Of a stretch of DNA of 17,956 nucleotides, positions 1-5,787 are shown piece after piece. The position numbers were made by a program, and so were the translations under genes. The stretch comes from Actinomycetota bacterium. GTDB taxonomy: Bacteria > Actinomycetota > Thermoleophilia > UBA2241. The notes below the pieces were generated by a model. That model was not told the origin of the DNA. It saw nothing but the letters and a program-made list of their open reading frames with translations, and made no database searches. Location of the stretch: contig PMKX01000188.1 in NCBI GenBank assembly GCA_003158705.1, positions 1,173 through 19,128 of the forward strand, written 5' to 3'. Positions within the stretch are counted from its first letter, which is position 1, and each line of letters begins with the position of its first letter.

Positions 1-283
1 CGGCGAGCTCGAGGGCACCGGCGTGCAGGCCATGGTCTGCCTGCCGGGCATGGTCGAGAGCGAGTTCCACGGCATCCGCCGCGGCAGCATCCCCGGCCTC
101 AAGATCATGAGCTCAGAAGACGTGGCGCAGGCCATCGTCGCCGGCCTGGCGCTGGGCGAGGTCGTCTGCGCCCCGGGGGTAGACGACCCGAGTGTGTTCG
201 ACCAGCTACGAGATCTGCAGCAGGCGGCCCTGGCCAGCGGCAACCGCACCGGCGAGCTCGCCGCCCGCTACCGGCAAGCCTGA
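1..283 (+). CDS. Short-chain dehydrogenase/reductase, 3' part only (5' end outside window)
   Basis: The open frame enters from the left edge (frame starting at base 2) and stops at TGA 281-283, leaving about 93 C-terminal residues. The segment reads GVQAMVCLPGMVESEF, which matches the post-catalytic strand and loop of classical or DltE-type SDRs (the V-x-x-x-x-P-G-x-V-x-T/S-x-F pattern after the YxxxK helix). A helix beginning SSEDVAQAIVAGL, typical of the C-terminal SDR region, follows. The Rossmann nucleotide-binding motif and catalytic Ser-Tyr-Lys lie outside the window, so cofactor and substrate cannot be judged. It is followed 16 bases later by the FN3-like gene on the same strand, suggesting co-transcription. 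The family call is fairly secure; the specific reaction is unknown. Confidence 0.75.
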   Translation, partial: GELEGTGVQAMVCLPGMVESEFHGIRRGSIPGLKIMSSEDVAQAIVAGLALGEVVCAPGVDDPSVFDQLRDLQQAALASGNRTGELAARYRQA

Positions 284-299
284 CCTGGGAGGAGGACGC

Positions 300-740
300 A
301 TGCATCTCTTCGGCAGCGACACGGGCCCGCACCTAGCGCACTTCCATGTCTGGCACCGAGGTGGCTCGATCGAACTCGAATGGGAGGTGCGCAACTCGCC
401 GCCGCTGCGCTGGCGCGTGTTGCGCTCGGAACGCGACTTCGCCTCCTCAGCCGATCCGGCGGCCGGAGGCGGACAGGCCCTGCTGATGGAGGGCGCCGAG
501 ACTCACGTGACCGACCAGGACGTGACCGGCGGCACGCACTACTTCTACACTGTCTTCGCGCAAGACGAGTCGGGCAGCTGGCAAGGGCAGGTGCACGCCA
601 AAGTCGCCCCCAAGGCGAAGCTAAGCTGGCATCACGCGGACCTCAAGATGCGGACGAAAGGCGAGGCCGACAGCGACTATCGCGGAGAGGATCCGAGCTT
701 CATCGTCTGCCTCCACACGCCACAGCCCCTCCACCCCTAG
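300..740 (+). CDS. Small fibronectin type III-like domain protein, hypothetical
   Basis: This encodes 146 residues. The ATG at 300 is chosen because GGGAGGAGG lies just upstream (287-295); an upstream in-frame ATG at 192 would overlap the SDR gene and lacks such a site. Residues about 18-105 alternate short hydrophobic strands in the manner of a single FN3/Ig-like beta sandwich (IELEWEV, LRWRVLRSE, THVTDQDV, THYFYTVFAQDE, WQGQVHAKV), with the Trp and the Tyr-x-Tyr-x-V strand typical of FN3. No signal peptide, lipobox or membrane segment is seen, so it may be cytoplasmic or exported by an unrecognised route. The last 35-40 residues are hydrophilic and His/Pro-containing. It sits directly after an SDR gene; no function can be assigned. 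The domain call rests on pattern only. Confidence 0.7.
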   Translation: MHLFGSDTGPHLAHFHVWHRGGSIELEWEVRNSPPLRWRVLRSERDFASSADPAAGGGQALLMEGAETHVTDQDVTGGTHYFYTVFAQDESGSWQGQVHAKVAPKAKLSWHHADLKMRTKGEADSDYRGEDPSFIVCLHTPQPLHP

Positions 741-749
741 TGCGAGACG

Positions 750-768
750 GCACCGCACGTTCCGGTGC
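750..768. terminator. Possible bidirectional terminator hairpin between convergent genes
   Basis: GCACCG (750-755) and CGGTGC (763-768) are perfect reverse complements around a 7-base loop. They lie in the 79-bp gap where the FN3-like gene (plus) and the nitroreductase gene (minus) converge. On the plus strand GCGTTTCCC follows, so the T-run is poor. Position supports termination; sequence alone is weak. Confidence 0.3.
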
Positions 769-819
769 GCGTTTCCCTGCGCGACGAGCGTCCCGGTGTG
801 CGTCCGCCTGCGCCGTCCG

Positions 820-1329
820 TCACCAGCGCTCGTACTTGACCAGCTCGTTCAAGGGACGGCGTGACGTGCGGGTCGGCTCCTTGTCGGGGTAGCCGAGCGG
901 CGTGAAGGCGATCGGCTCGACCTCGTCCGGCAGGCCCAGGACTTCGCGGGCCGCCGCAGGGTCGAAAGCGGCGATCCAGCACGTGCCCAACCCGAGGCTG
1001 GTCGCCGCCAGCACCAGGTGGTCCATGGCGATCGTGGCGTCGACCTCGTCGTAGGGCTTGTCGTCACTGCGCCGCCACGCCTCGCCCGGCACGGCCACTA
1101 CGCCGATGACCAGCGGCGCCTGCACGAACCAGGCTCGGTTGTAGACGCGGGAGAGCTGCTCCTCATTGCCCCGCGTGTGCACGACCACCAGGCGAAACGG
1201 CTGCCGGTTGGCGGCCGTCGGCGCCTGCCGGGCCGCCTCCAGCACCCGCTGCACCGTCTCGTCGTTCACCGGGTCGCGTTTGTAGCCGCGCACGCTGTAG
1301 CGCGCCGCGATCGTCTCGAATACGTCCAT
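820..1329 (-). CDS. Nitroreductase family protein (FMN-dependent NAD(P)H oxidoreductase)
   Basis: A 169-residue protein, within the short end of the nitroreductase family. N-terminal R10-x-S-x-R14 in a RYSVRGYKRDPV context, the APTAANRQPFRLVVV stretch (36-50), GLGTCWI (113-119) and LGYP (145-148) are the usual FMN-binding and dimer-interface signatures. Family members use FMN to transfer electrons from NAD(P)H to nitro-aromatics, quinones, enones or flavins; a few dehalogenate or cleave rings, and the substrate here cannot be told. It has a good ribosome site (GAGGAGG before ATG 1329). It lies downstream of two SDRs and a saccharopine-dehydrogenase-like gene on the same strand, 102 bases after the preceding stop. 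It may be the last gene of that operon or have its own promoter. Confidence 0.9.
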   Translation of the reverse strand: MDVFETIAARYSVRGYKRDPVNDETVQRVLEAARQAPTAANRQPFRLVVVHTRGNEEQLSRVYNRAWFVQAPLVIGVVAVPGEAWRRSDDKPYDEVDATIAMDHLVLAATSLGLGTCWIAAFDPAAAREVLGLPDEVEPIAFTPLGYPDKEPTRTSRRPLNELVKYERW

Positions 1330-1391
1330 GTCGCCTCCTCAGCTACCGGTACACGTCACCATCTTACGCCGGCTGCACCCGAGCGCGAGCG

Positions 1392-1416
1392 ACGTCGCCG
1401 CTGCCGCCGGCGACGT
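1392..1416. repeat. Perfect inverted repeat between SDR and nitroreductase genes
   Basis: ACGTCGCC (1392-1399) and GGCGACGT (1409-1416) are exact reverse complements with a 9-base loop. The repeat lies in the 102-bp gap between the SDR stop and the nitroreductase start. There is no T-tract on the minus strand, so it is not a canonical intrinsic terminator. It could stabilise an mRNA end, attenuate transcription or be an operator; it could also be chance in GC-rich DNA. Confidence 0.4.
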
Positions 1417-1431
1417 GTGTGAGCGGCGGCG

Positions 1432-2211
1432 CTACGCGGTGACGCCGCCGTCCACGACGATGGTGCGGCCGGTCACGAAGCTCGCCTCGTCCGACGCCAG
1501 GAAGGCGACAGTGGCGGCGAGCTCCTCCGGCCGGCCGATGCGCTTGAGCGGGTAGGCCTCTTCCATGCCGTCGGTGTAGGCCACCGGGTCGGGCGCCGCA
1601 GCGATGGAATTGGCCAGCATGGGAGTGTCGAAGATCGCCGGGCACACGCTGCACATGCGGATGCCGTCGGGGCCGTGGTCTATGGCCAGCGCCCGGGTCA
1701 TCATCACAACGCCCGCCTTGGCGGCCGAGTACACGGCGGCGCCGGGCTCGCCGTGGATGCCGGAGTCGCTCGCCAGGTTGACGATGACGCCGCTGCGGCG
1801 TGGGACCATGTGCTGCAGCGCCGCCTTGCACATGAAGTACGTGCCTTTGAGGCAGATGCCGATGCACCACTCCCACTCCGCCTCGCTCGTGTCGAGGATC
1901 GACTTCTCGAGCCAGACGCCCGCGGAGTTGACGAGGATGTCGAGGCGGCCGAAGCGCGCGATGGTACCGGCGACGAGGCGTTCGCAGTCCGCCACCACGC
2001 TCACGTCGCCGAGCGCCGTCGCGAACTCGGCGCTCTGGCGCGCCTTGAGCGAGAGAACGGCCGCCCGCCCGGCCACGGACTGTGTCCTGGCCTCGTCGCG
2101 GCCGCCGACGGCCACGCTCACGCCCTCTTCGGCCAGCCGGTAGACGATGGCCTCGCCTAGGCCCGACGACCCACCCGTGACCAGCGCCACCTTGCCCTTC
2201 AGTCCCCGCAT
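1432..2211 (-). CDS. SDR family oxidoreductase (classical short-chain dehydrogenase)
   Basis: A 259-residue classical SDR, of standard length. It shows the TGGSSGLG cofactor motif (12-19), NSAG (95-98, a variant of NNAG), catalytic Ser148, Tyr161 and Lys165 (YSAAK), and the C-terminal ASDEASFVTG and VDGG segments. After the second strand the residues are GGR (36-38) rather than an acidic residue, which often goes with NADP(H) preference; this is inference. The start at 2211 has GGGAGG four bases upstream. The gene begins 9 bases after the stop of the preceding SDR, so the two are surely co-transcribed. The pair resembles 3-oxoacyl-ACP reductase or glucose/steroid dehydrogenase-like SDRs, but sequence does not fix the substrate. 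The two SDRs clearly differ in sequence, so they probably do different steps. Confidence 0.93.
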   Translation of the reverse strand: MRGLKGKVALVTGGSSGLGEAIVYRLAEEGVSVAVGGRDEARTQSVAGRAAVLSLKARQSAEFATALGDVSVVADCERLVAGTIARFGRLDILVNSAGVWLEKSILDTSEAEWEWCIGICLKGTYFMCKAALQHMVPRRSGVIVNLASDSGIHGEPGAAVYSAAKAGVVMMTRALAIDHGPDGIRMCSVCPAIFDTPMLANSIAAAPDPVAYTDGMEEAYPLKRIGRPEELAATVAFLASDEASFVTGRTIVVDGGVTA

Positions 2212-2220
2212 ACCGCCTCC

Positions 2221-2994
2221 CTAAGTCGCCACGTAGCCGCCGTCGACCGGCAGGAGCACACCGGTGACGAAGCTCGCGTCGTCGCTGGCCAAGAACGCGA
2301 CCGCCGCGGCTGCCTCGGAAGGCAGGCCGATGCGGCCCATCGGATGAGCCTCGTTGAGGATGGCCCGGTACTCGTCGGGCGTCATCCCGAGCTGGCCCGA
2401 CTCGCGCACGAAGAGCGGCGTGTCGATCTCGCCGCAGCAAATGGCGTTGACGCGTATGCCGCGCGTCGCGTAGTCGAGGGCCATCGCCTTGGTGAGCTGG
2501 GCCACGCCGCCCTTGCTGGCGCAGTAGGCGGCGCCGTTCTGGTCGCCGACCAGGGCGGCCACCGAGGCGTTGTTGACGATGGCGCCGGCGCCCTGCGCCA
2601 GCATGACCGGCACCACGTGGTGCGAGACGAGGTACACCGAGCGCAGGTTGACGTTGAGCTGCCGGTCCCAAGCCTCTTCGTCAACCTCGTGCACCGCGCC
2701 AGGCTCGAACATGCCGGCGTTGTTGAAGAGCACGTCGAGGCGCTCGTGGCGGGCGACGACGCTGGCCACGAGCGCCTTCACCTGGTCGCCGCGCGTCACG
2801 TCGCAGTGCGCGGCGTTCACGGCGCCCGGGCCGATGCCGCGCAGCGCAGCGGCCGCGGCCTCGGCGGCGGCGGCGTCCAGGTCGGCGATCACGACCGCGG
2901 CTCCCTCTGCGAGCAGCCGCTCCGCCGTCGCGTAGCCGATCCCCGACGCCCCGCCGGTGACCAGGGCCACCTTGCCCGCGAACCTGTTGCTCAT
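2221..2994 (-). CDS. SDR family oxidoreductase (classical short-chain dehydrogenase)
   Basis: A 257-residue classical SDR starting MSNRFAGKVALVTGG. The ATG at 2994 is preferred over a GTG at 3027 because it gives the usual SDR N-terminus and has AAGGGTGG upstream. It shows TGGASGIG (13-20), Asp38 at the end of the second strand (favouring NAD), NNAG (91-94), Ser144, Tyr157 and Lys161 (YCASK), and a C-terminal VDGG. It follows the saccharopine-dehydrogenase-like gene after 46 bases and precedes the next SDR by 9, so it is in the middle of the operon. The acidic residue here and the basic residue in its neighbour suggest the two use different cofactors. Substrate is unknown. Confidence 0.93.
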   Translation of the reverse strand: MSNRFAGKVALVTGGASGIGYATAERLLAEGAAVVIADLDAAAAEAAAAALRGIGPGAVNAAHCDVTRGDQVKALVASVVARHERLDVLFNNAGMFEPGAVHEVDEEAWDRQLNVNLRSVYLVSHHVVPVMLAQGAGAIVNNASVAALVGDQNGAAYCASKGGVAQLTKAMALDYATRGIRVNAICCGEIDTPLFVRESGQLGMTPDEYRAILNEAHPMGRIGLPSEAAAAVAFLASDDASFVTGVLLPVDGGYVAT

Positions 2995-3040
2995 GCCGCC
3001 ACCCTTCACTGCTTCTCTACTCTCCACGGCTCGTGCGAGC

Positions 3041-4345
3041 TTACTTCACCGGCGCCACGAGCGCGCCGTGGTCGCCGGCGCGCTTGTACTCGGAATCCAT
3101 CTCGAGCATGCCGCCGGGGAAACCGTACTCGGCCTGCAGGCCGACGAAGTCGTCACAGGTGAACGCTTGCGCCGGGAACACGCCGGCTTCGGGGTTGTCC
3201 CTGTACCCCTGCAGCTTGCCGGTGGCCAGCAGCTCGAGCGCGATCACTCCCGGGAACGCGGTCTGCGCCACGACGCCCTGGGTACCGTATAGAGCCACGC
3301 TATCCTGGTTGTCGGCCACCTGGTAGAGGTACACCTGGCGTTCCAGGCCGTCCTTGCGACCCCGCACCCAGGTGCCGCCGCACGTCTGGCCAATGTAGCG
3401 CTTGCCGATCTCGTTGGGGTCGGGGGCGGCCGCCTCCACCACGTCGCGCGGCCGCACTTGCACGCCGCCGACGGTGACCGGCTGCACGGAATGCATGTTG
3501 ATCGACTTGAAGACCTCCATCGCCTGGATGAACTCGTCACCCAGGGCGTACTTGAAGGTCGCCTTGTTGACGCCCTTGAGCAGCTTCTCGAAGTAGCCGA
3601 TGTGCACGACCTCTTCGTGCTCCACGTGGGCGACCTCCACCCAGCCGATGCCCTCGGGCAGGTAGAACGGCTCGGGGTCGGAGAGCGGCGGCACCGTGTA
3701 GAAGCCGCGCTCGCGCTCCCACACGACCGCCGGGTTGGTGCACTCCTCGATCGTCATCCAGATGGAGAAGCCGAAGCTGATGCCCTTGAACCCGGGGATC
3801 TCGAGGTTGGCGCCGTCGCGCACGCCGATCTCGTCGATCTGGTCGAAGAAATGGTCGGCGGCGTAGCGGCAGTACCAGTCGGCCATGCCCGGCTCCACGC
3901 CGAAGCCCATGAGCGCCAGCTTGCCGATGTCGGCGAACTTGTCGTTGAGCGCCAGCTCGTCCTCGCCCAGCACCTTGCCCGACTTGTGCAGAGGGTCGGT
4001 CGGGTGAGGCACGGAGAGCGTCGTGGAGGCGTCCATGTGGTGCGCGCGCGCCTGGAGCGCGGCCTGCAATGTGAACGGGTTGAACTCCACCGGCAGAAAG
4101 CTGCAGAGCATGTCGACGTTGTGCTTGTGGCAGAGGGCGACGACCGAGGCCACGTCGGTGGCATTCACCTGCTCGGCCGGAAAGCGCTTGTCGTCGCCCA
4201 TCCGCTGGGAGGCCGCCTGCGCCTTGGCCAGGTCGCGGTCACCCATCACGATGGTCTCAAAGATCTCGCCCTTGGGATCGCGCCGCTTGGCGATGGCGGC
4301 CGTCGATTCGCCTACGCCGCCGCTGCCGACAATGAGGACCTTCAT
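3041..4345 (-). CDS. Saccharopine dehydrogenase family protein
   Basis: A 434-residue enzyme. It opens MKVLIVGSGGVGES, a Rossmann GxGGxG motif at 7-12, and about the first 130 residues form the NAD(P) domain. The rest matches the catalytic/dimerisation region of the saccharopine dehydrogenase (Lys9/LYS1-like) family, with GFGVEPGMADWYCRYAAD near 160 and a TCGGTWVRG segment near 330. The family includes saccharopine reductase/dehydrogenase and carboxynorspermidine synthase, which form or cleave a C-N bond between an amine and an alpha-keto or aldehyde carbon. I cannot say which reaction applies; no lysine or polyamine gene is nearby. ATG 4345 has a GGAGG site upstream. It heads an operon with two SDRs and probably a nitroreductase, divergent from a TetR gene. 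Confidence 0.88.
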   Translation of the reverse strand: MKVLIVGSGGVGESTAAIAKRRDPKGEIFETIVMGDRDLAKAQAASQRMGDDKRFPAEQVNATDVASVVALCHKHNVDMLCSFLPVEFNPFTLQAALQARAHHMDASTTLSVPHPTDPLHKSGKVLGEDELALNDKFADIGKLALMGFGVEPGMADWYCRYAADHFFDQIDEIGVRDGANLEIPGFKGISFGFSIWMTIEECTNPAVVWERERGFYTVPPLSDPEPFYLPEGIGWVEVAHVEHEEVVHIGYFEKLLKGVNKATFKYALGDEFIQAMEVFKSINMHSVQPVTVGGVQVRPRDVVEAAAPDPNEIGKRYIGQTCGGTWVRGRKDGLERQVYLYQVADNQDSVALYGTQGVVAQTAFPGVIALELLATGKLQGYRDNPEAGVFPAQAFTCDDFVGLQAEYGFPGGMLEMDSEYKRAGDHGALVAPVK

Positions 4346-4364
4346 GCCTGCCTCCGCTCTCCAT

Positions 4365-4409
4365 CCGATTGACTCGCCTGCACGATAGAATCGGGGCCTG
4401 AGAAGTCAA
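4365..4409. promoter_or_regulatory. Interleaved inverted repeats in the divergent intergenic region, possible TetR operator
   Basis: CCGATT (4365-4370) pairs with AATCGG (4389-4394), and TTGACT (4369-4374) pairs with AGTCAA (4404-4409). The two inverted repeats share their left arm, CCGATTGACT, and the right arms overlap or flank the candidate -10 and -35 elements of the minus-strand operon. TetR proteins bind such dyads between divergent genes. The arms are short and the spacings long (18 and 29 bases), so this is a suggestion. Confidence 0.3.
4382..4409 (-). promoter_or_regulatory. Candidate sigma-70-type promoter of the saccharopine dehydrogenase-SDR operon
   Basis: Read on the minus strand, TTGACT (complement of 4404-4409) is separated by 16 bases from TATCGT (complement of 4382-4387), five and four matches to the -35 and -10 consensus. 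The start codon at 4345 would be about 30 bases after the predicted transcription start, leaving room for the visible ribosome site. It lies in the divergent gap with the TetR gene. It is consensus matching only. Confidence 0.4.
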
Positions 4410-4472
4410 CACAAGAAAAGCGTGAGCGGCTGGCCGGGGACGTGAAGGGCGGATGGGGCACATGAGCGGCGC

Positions 4473-5174
4473 ATGGGCGACGTGACAGGCGACGGGCAGA
4501 TGGACGAGGCGCCGGGCCGGCGCCCGCGGGGCCGGCCCAAGACTCCTCGCGTGACCGACCGGCCGGCGCCCGGGCTCTCCATCGAGGACCCGCTCGCCAG
4601 CCTGCCGGCGAGCGCCGGCAGCATCCTGGCAGCCGCGCGGGCGGTGCTGCGCCAGCGCGGCTTCGAGGGGCTCACCATCGAGGCGGTCGCCAACGAGGCC
4701 AACGTGAGCCGCACGCTCATCCCCTACCACTTCGGCAGCCGCGCCGGCCTGGTCGAGATCCTCATCGACTCGCTCTTCCACGACCTCGCGGTGGACGTCT
4801 GGCGGCTGAGGTCGAGCGGCGGCGATGACAGTGGCCTCGACCGTTATCTCGAGCTGATCCGCCGCGAGGGCCACGACGTGCCTGGGCAGCGCGACTTCTT
4901 CGAGCTCATCGTGCTGGCGCTGCGCGACCCCACGCTGAGCAAGCGTGTGGCCGAGCTGTTCGCCGAGTACCGCGAGCTGGACCTCGACATGGCGGGCGTG
5001 GCCGTCGGCGGCGGGTCCGCCTGGCGGCGACCCGCGGTCGGCGCCGTTCTGCAAGCCATCGCCGACGGCCTCGCCCTGCAGGCCGCGCTCGACCCCGCCT
5101 TCGACCTGGACGCGGCGGTCGCTGCCGCCGGCGAGCTGCTCCGGCCGGCGCTCGGCGACTCGCCCACGGCCTAG
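4473..5174 (+). CDS. TetR/AcrR family transcriptional regulator
   Basis: A 233-residue protein. The DNA-binding domain covers about residues 48-100: a helix ILAAARAVLRQRGFEGLTI, then the TetR helix-turn-helix EAVANEANVSRTLIPYHFGSRAGL (around 70-93) with its Y-H-F-G/S signature. The remainder is the helical ligand-binding and dimerisation region. The N-terminal extension (1-45) is Pro/Arg-rich and holds RRPRGRPK (16-23), which resembles an AT-hook and may add minor-groove contacts. The start is uncertain: ATG 4473 and ATG 4500 are both possible and neither has a strong ribosome site. It is divergent from the saccharopine dehydrogenase-SDR operon, which it may repress in response to a small ligand; this is an inference from position. 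Confidence 0.88.
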   Translation: MGDVTGDGQMDEAPGRRPRGRPKTPRVTDRPAPGLSIEDPLASLPASAGSILAAARAVLRQRGFEGLTIEAVANEANVSRTLIPYHFGSRAGLVEILIDSLFHDLAVDVWRLRSSGGDDSGLDRYLELIRREGHDVPGQRDFFELIVLALRDPTLSKRVAELFAEYRELDLDMAGVAVGGGSAWRRPAVGAVLQAIADGLALQAALDPAFDLDAAVAAAGELLRPALGDSPTA

Positions 5175-5180
5175 CCGCCG

Positions 5181-5723
5181 CTACTTGAGGATCGTGAACG
5201 TCTGCGCAGCGACCTCGAGCATGGGGCGCAGCTTGTCCCACGCCTTCGCATCCGCGCCGATCATGATGGTGTAGACGTAGTATCCGCGCCCGACGGCGAA
5301 GACCTCCGTCCGCGCGCCCTGAGCAGAGCCGTCCACTTCCAGACCAGGGAGGCCGCCGACGCTCGCCGGCCTGACCGCTCGCCGCTGGTCGGCGGGCAGG
5401 TACATGCCGCGGAGCGTGTGTTCGAGCACCCTGCGCACGACGCCCGGTCCGATGGCACGCGTTTCTCTCAGGGCGGTGATCTCGATGCCGGCGAGGTCCT
5501 GCTTGATGAAGTCAATGACCAGCTGGCCGTGCTTGGGCTCACTCAGGCCACTCGGGCTCTGTGTGAGCTGGCCGGCGTCATAGGTCAGAGAGAAGCCGTA
5601 GGCCTGGCTCGTGAAGGTCGTCGGGTGAGGAACAGAGGTTGGCGACGGAGCGGGGGTCACCTTGCCGCCGCACCCGGCGAGCAAGAGCACCGCTACCCCG
5701 AGGATGGCGAGGCTGAGTCTCAT
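5181..5723 (-). CDS. Small lipoprotein, PsbP/DUF1795-like
   Basis: A 180-residue protein with a lipoprotein signal peptide: MRLS, a hydrophobic run, then LLAGC with the lipidated Cys18, followed by a Pro/Ser/Thr-rich linker (about 20-38). The mature part starts SQAYGFSLTYD, which resembles the opening strand of PsbP/Mog1-like (DUF1795) domains found in many actinobacterial lipoproteins, and ends with a strand and helix to FTILK. It should be anchored to the outer face of the membrane; no enzymatic motif is visible. The start codon is only 6 bases from a TAGACT hexamer, so the mRNA may be leaderless. It converges on the TetR gene (stops 6 bases apart) and lies downstream of the propeller operon on the same strand, 64 bases away. 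Domain assignment is moderate; lipoprotein status is strong. Confidence 0.8.
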   Translation of the reverse strand: MRLSLAILGVAVLLLAGCGGKVTPAPSPTSVPHPTTFTSQAYGFSLTYDAGQLTQSPSGLSEPKHGQLVIDFIKQDLAGIEITALRETRAIGPGVVRRVLEHTLRGMYLPADQRRAVRPASVGGLPGLEVDGSAQGARTEVFAVGRGYYVYTIMIGADAKAWDKLRPMLEVAAQTFTILK

Positions 5724-5729
5724 GCGACG

Positions 5730-5735
5730 AGTCTA
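5730..5735 (-). promoter_or_regulatory. Candidate -10 element giving a leaderless lipoprotein mRNA
   Basis: On the minus strand TAGACT (fits TANNNT) is followed by six bases and then ATG 5723. With the usual 6-7 bases to the transcription start, transcription would begin at or next to the A of ATG. No Shine-Dalgarno sequence precedes this gene, in contrast to its neighbours, which fits leaderless translation as seen widely in actinobacteria. No good -35 is seen. Confidence 0.35.
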
Positions 5736-5787
5736 GCAGGCTGCGCCCCGGCGCCGTTCGCCTTCTCGGCAGTCGCCCTGCCCCCGC

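Noticed and set aside
1364..2671. A 435-codon minus-strand frame across both SDR genes
   Set aside because: It overlaps two SDR genes with complete catalytic motifs in another frame, and its Arg/Gly/Pro-rich translation is typical of an out-of-frame shadow.
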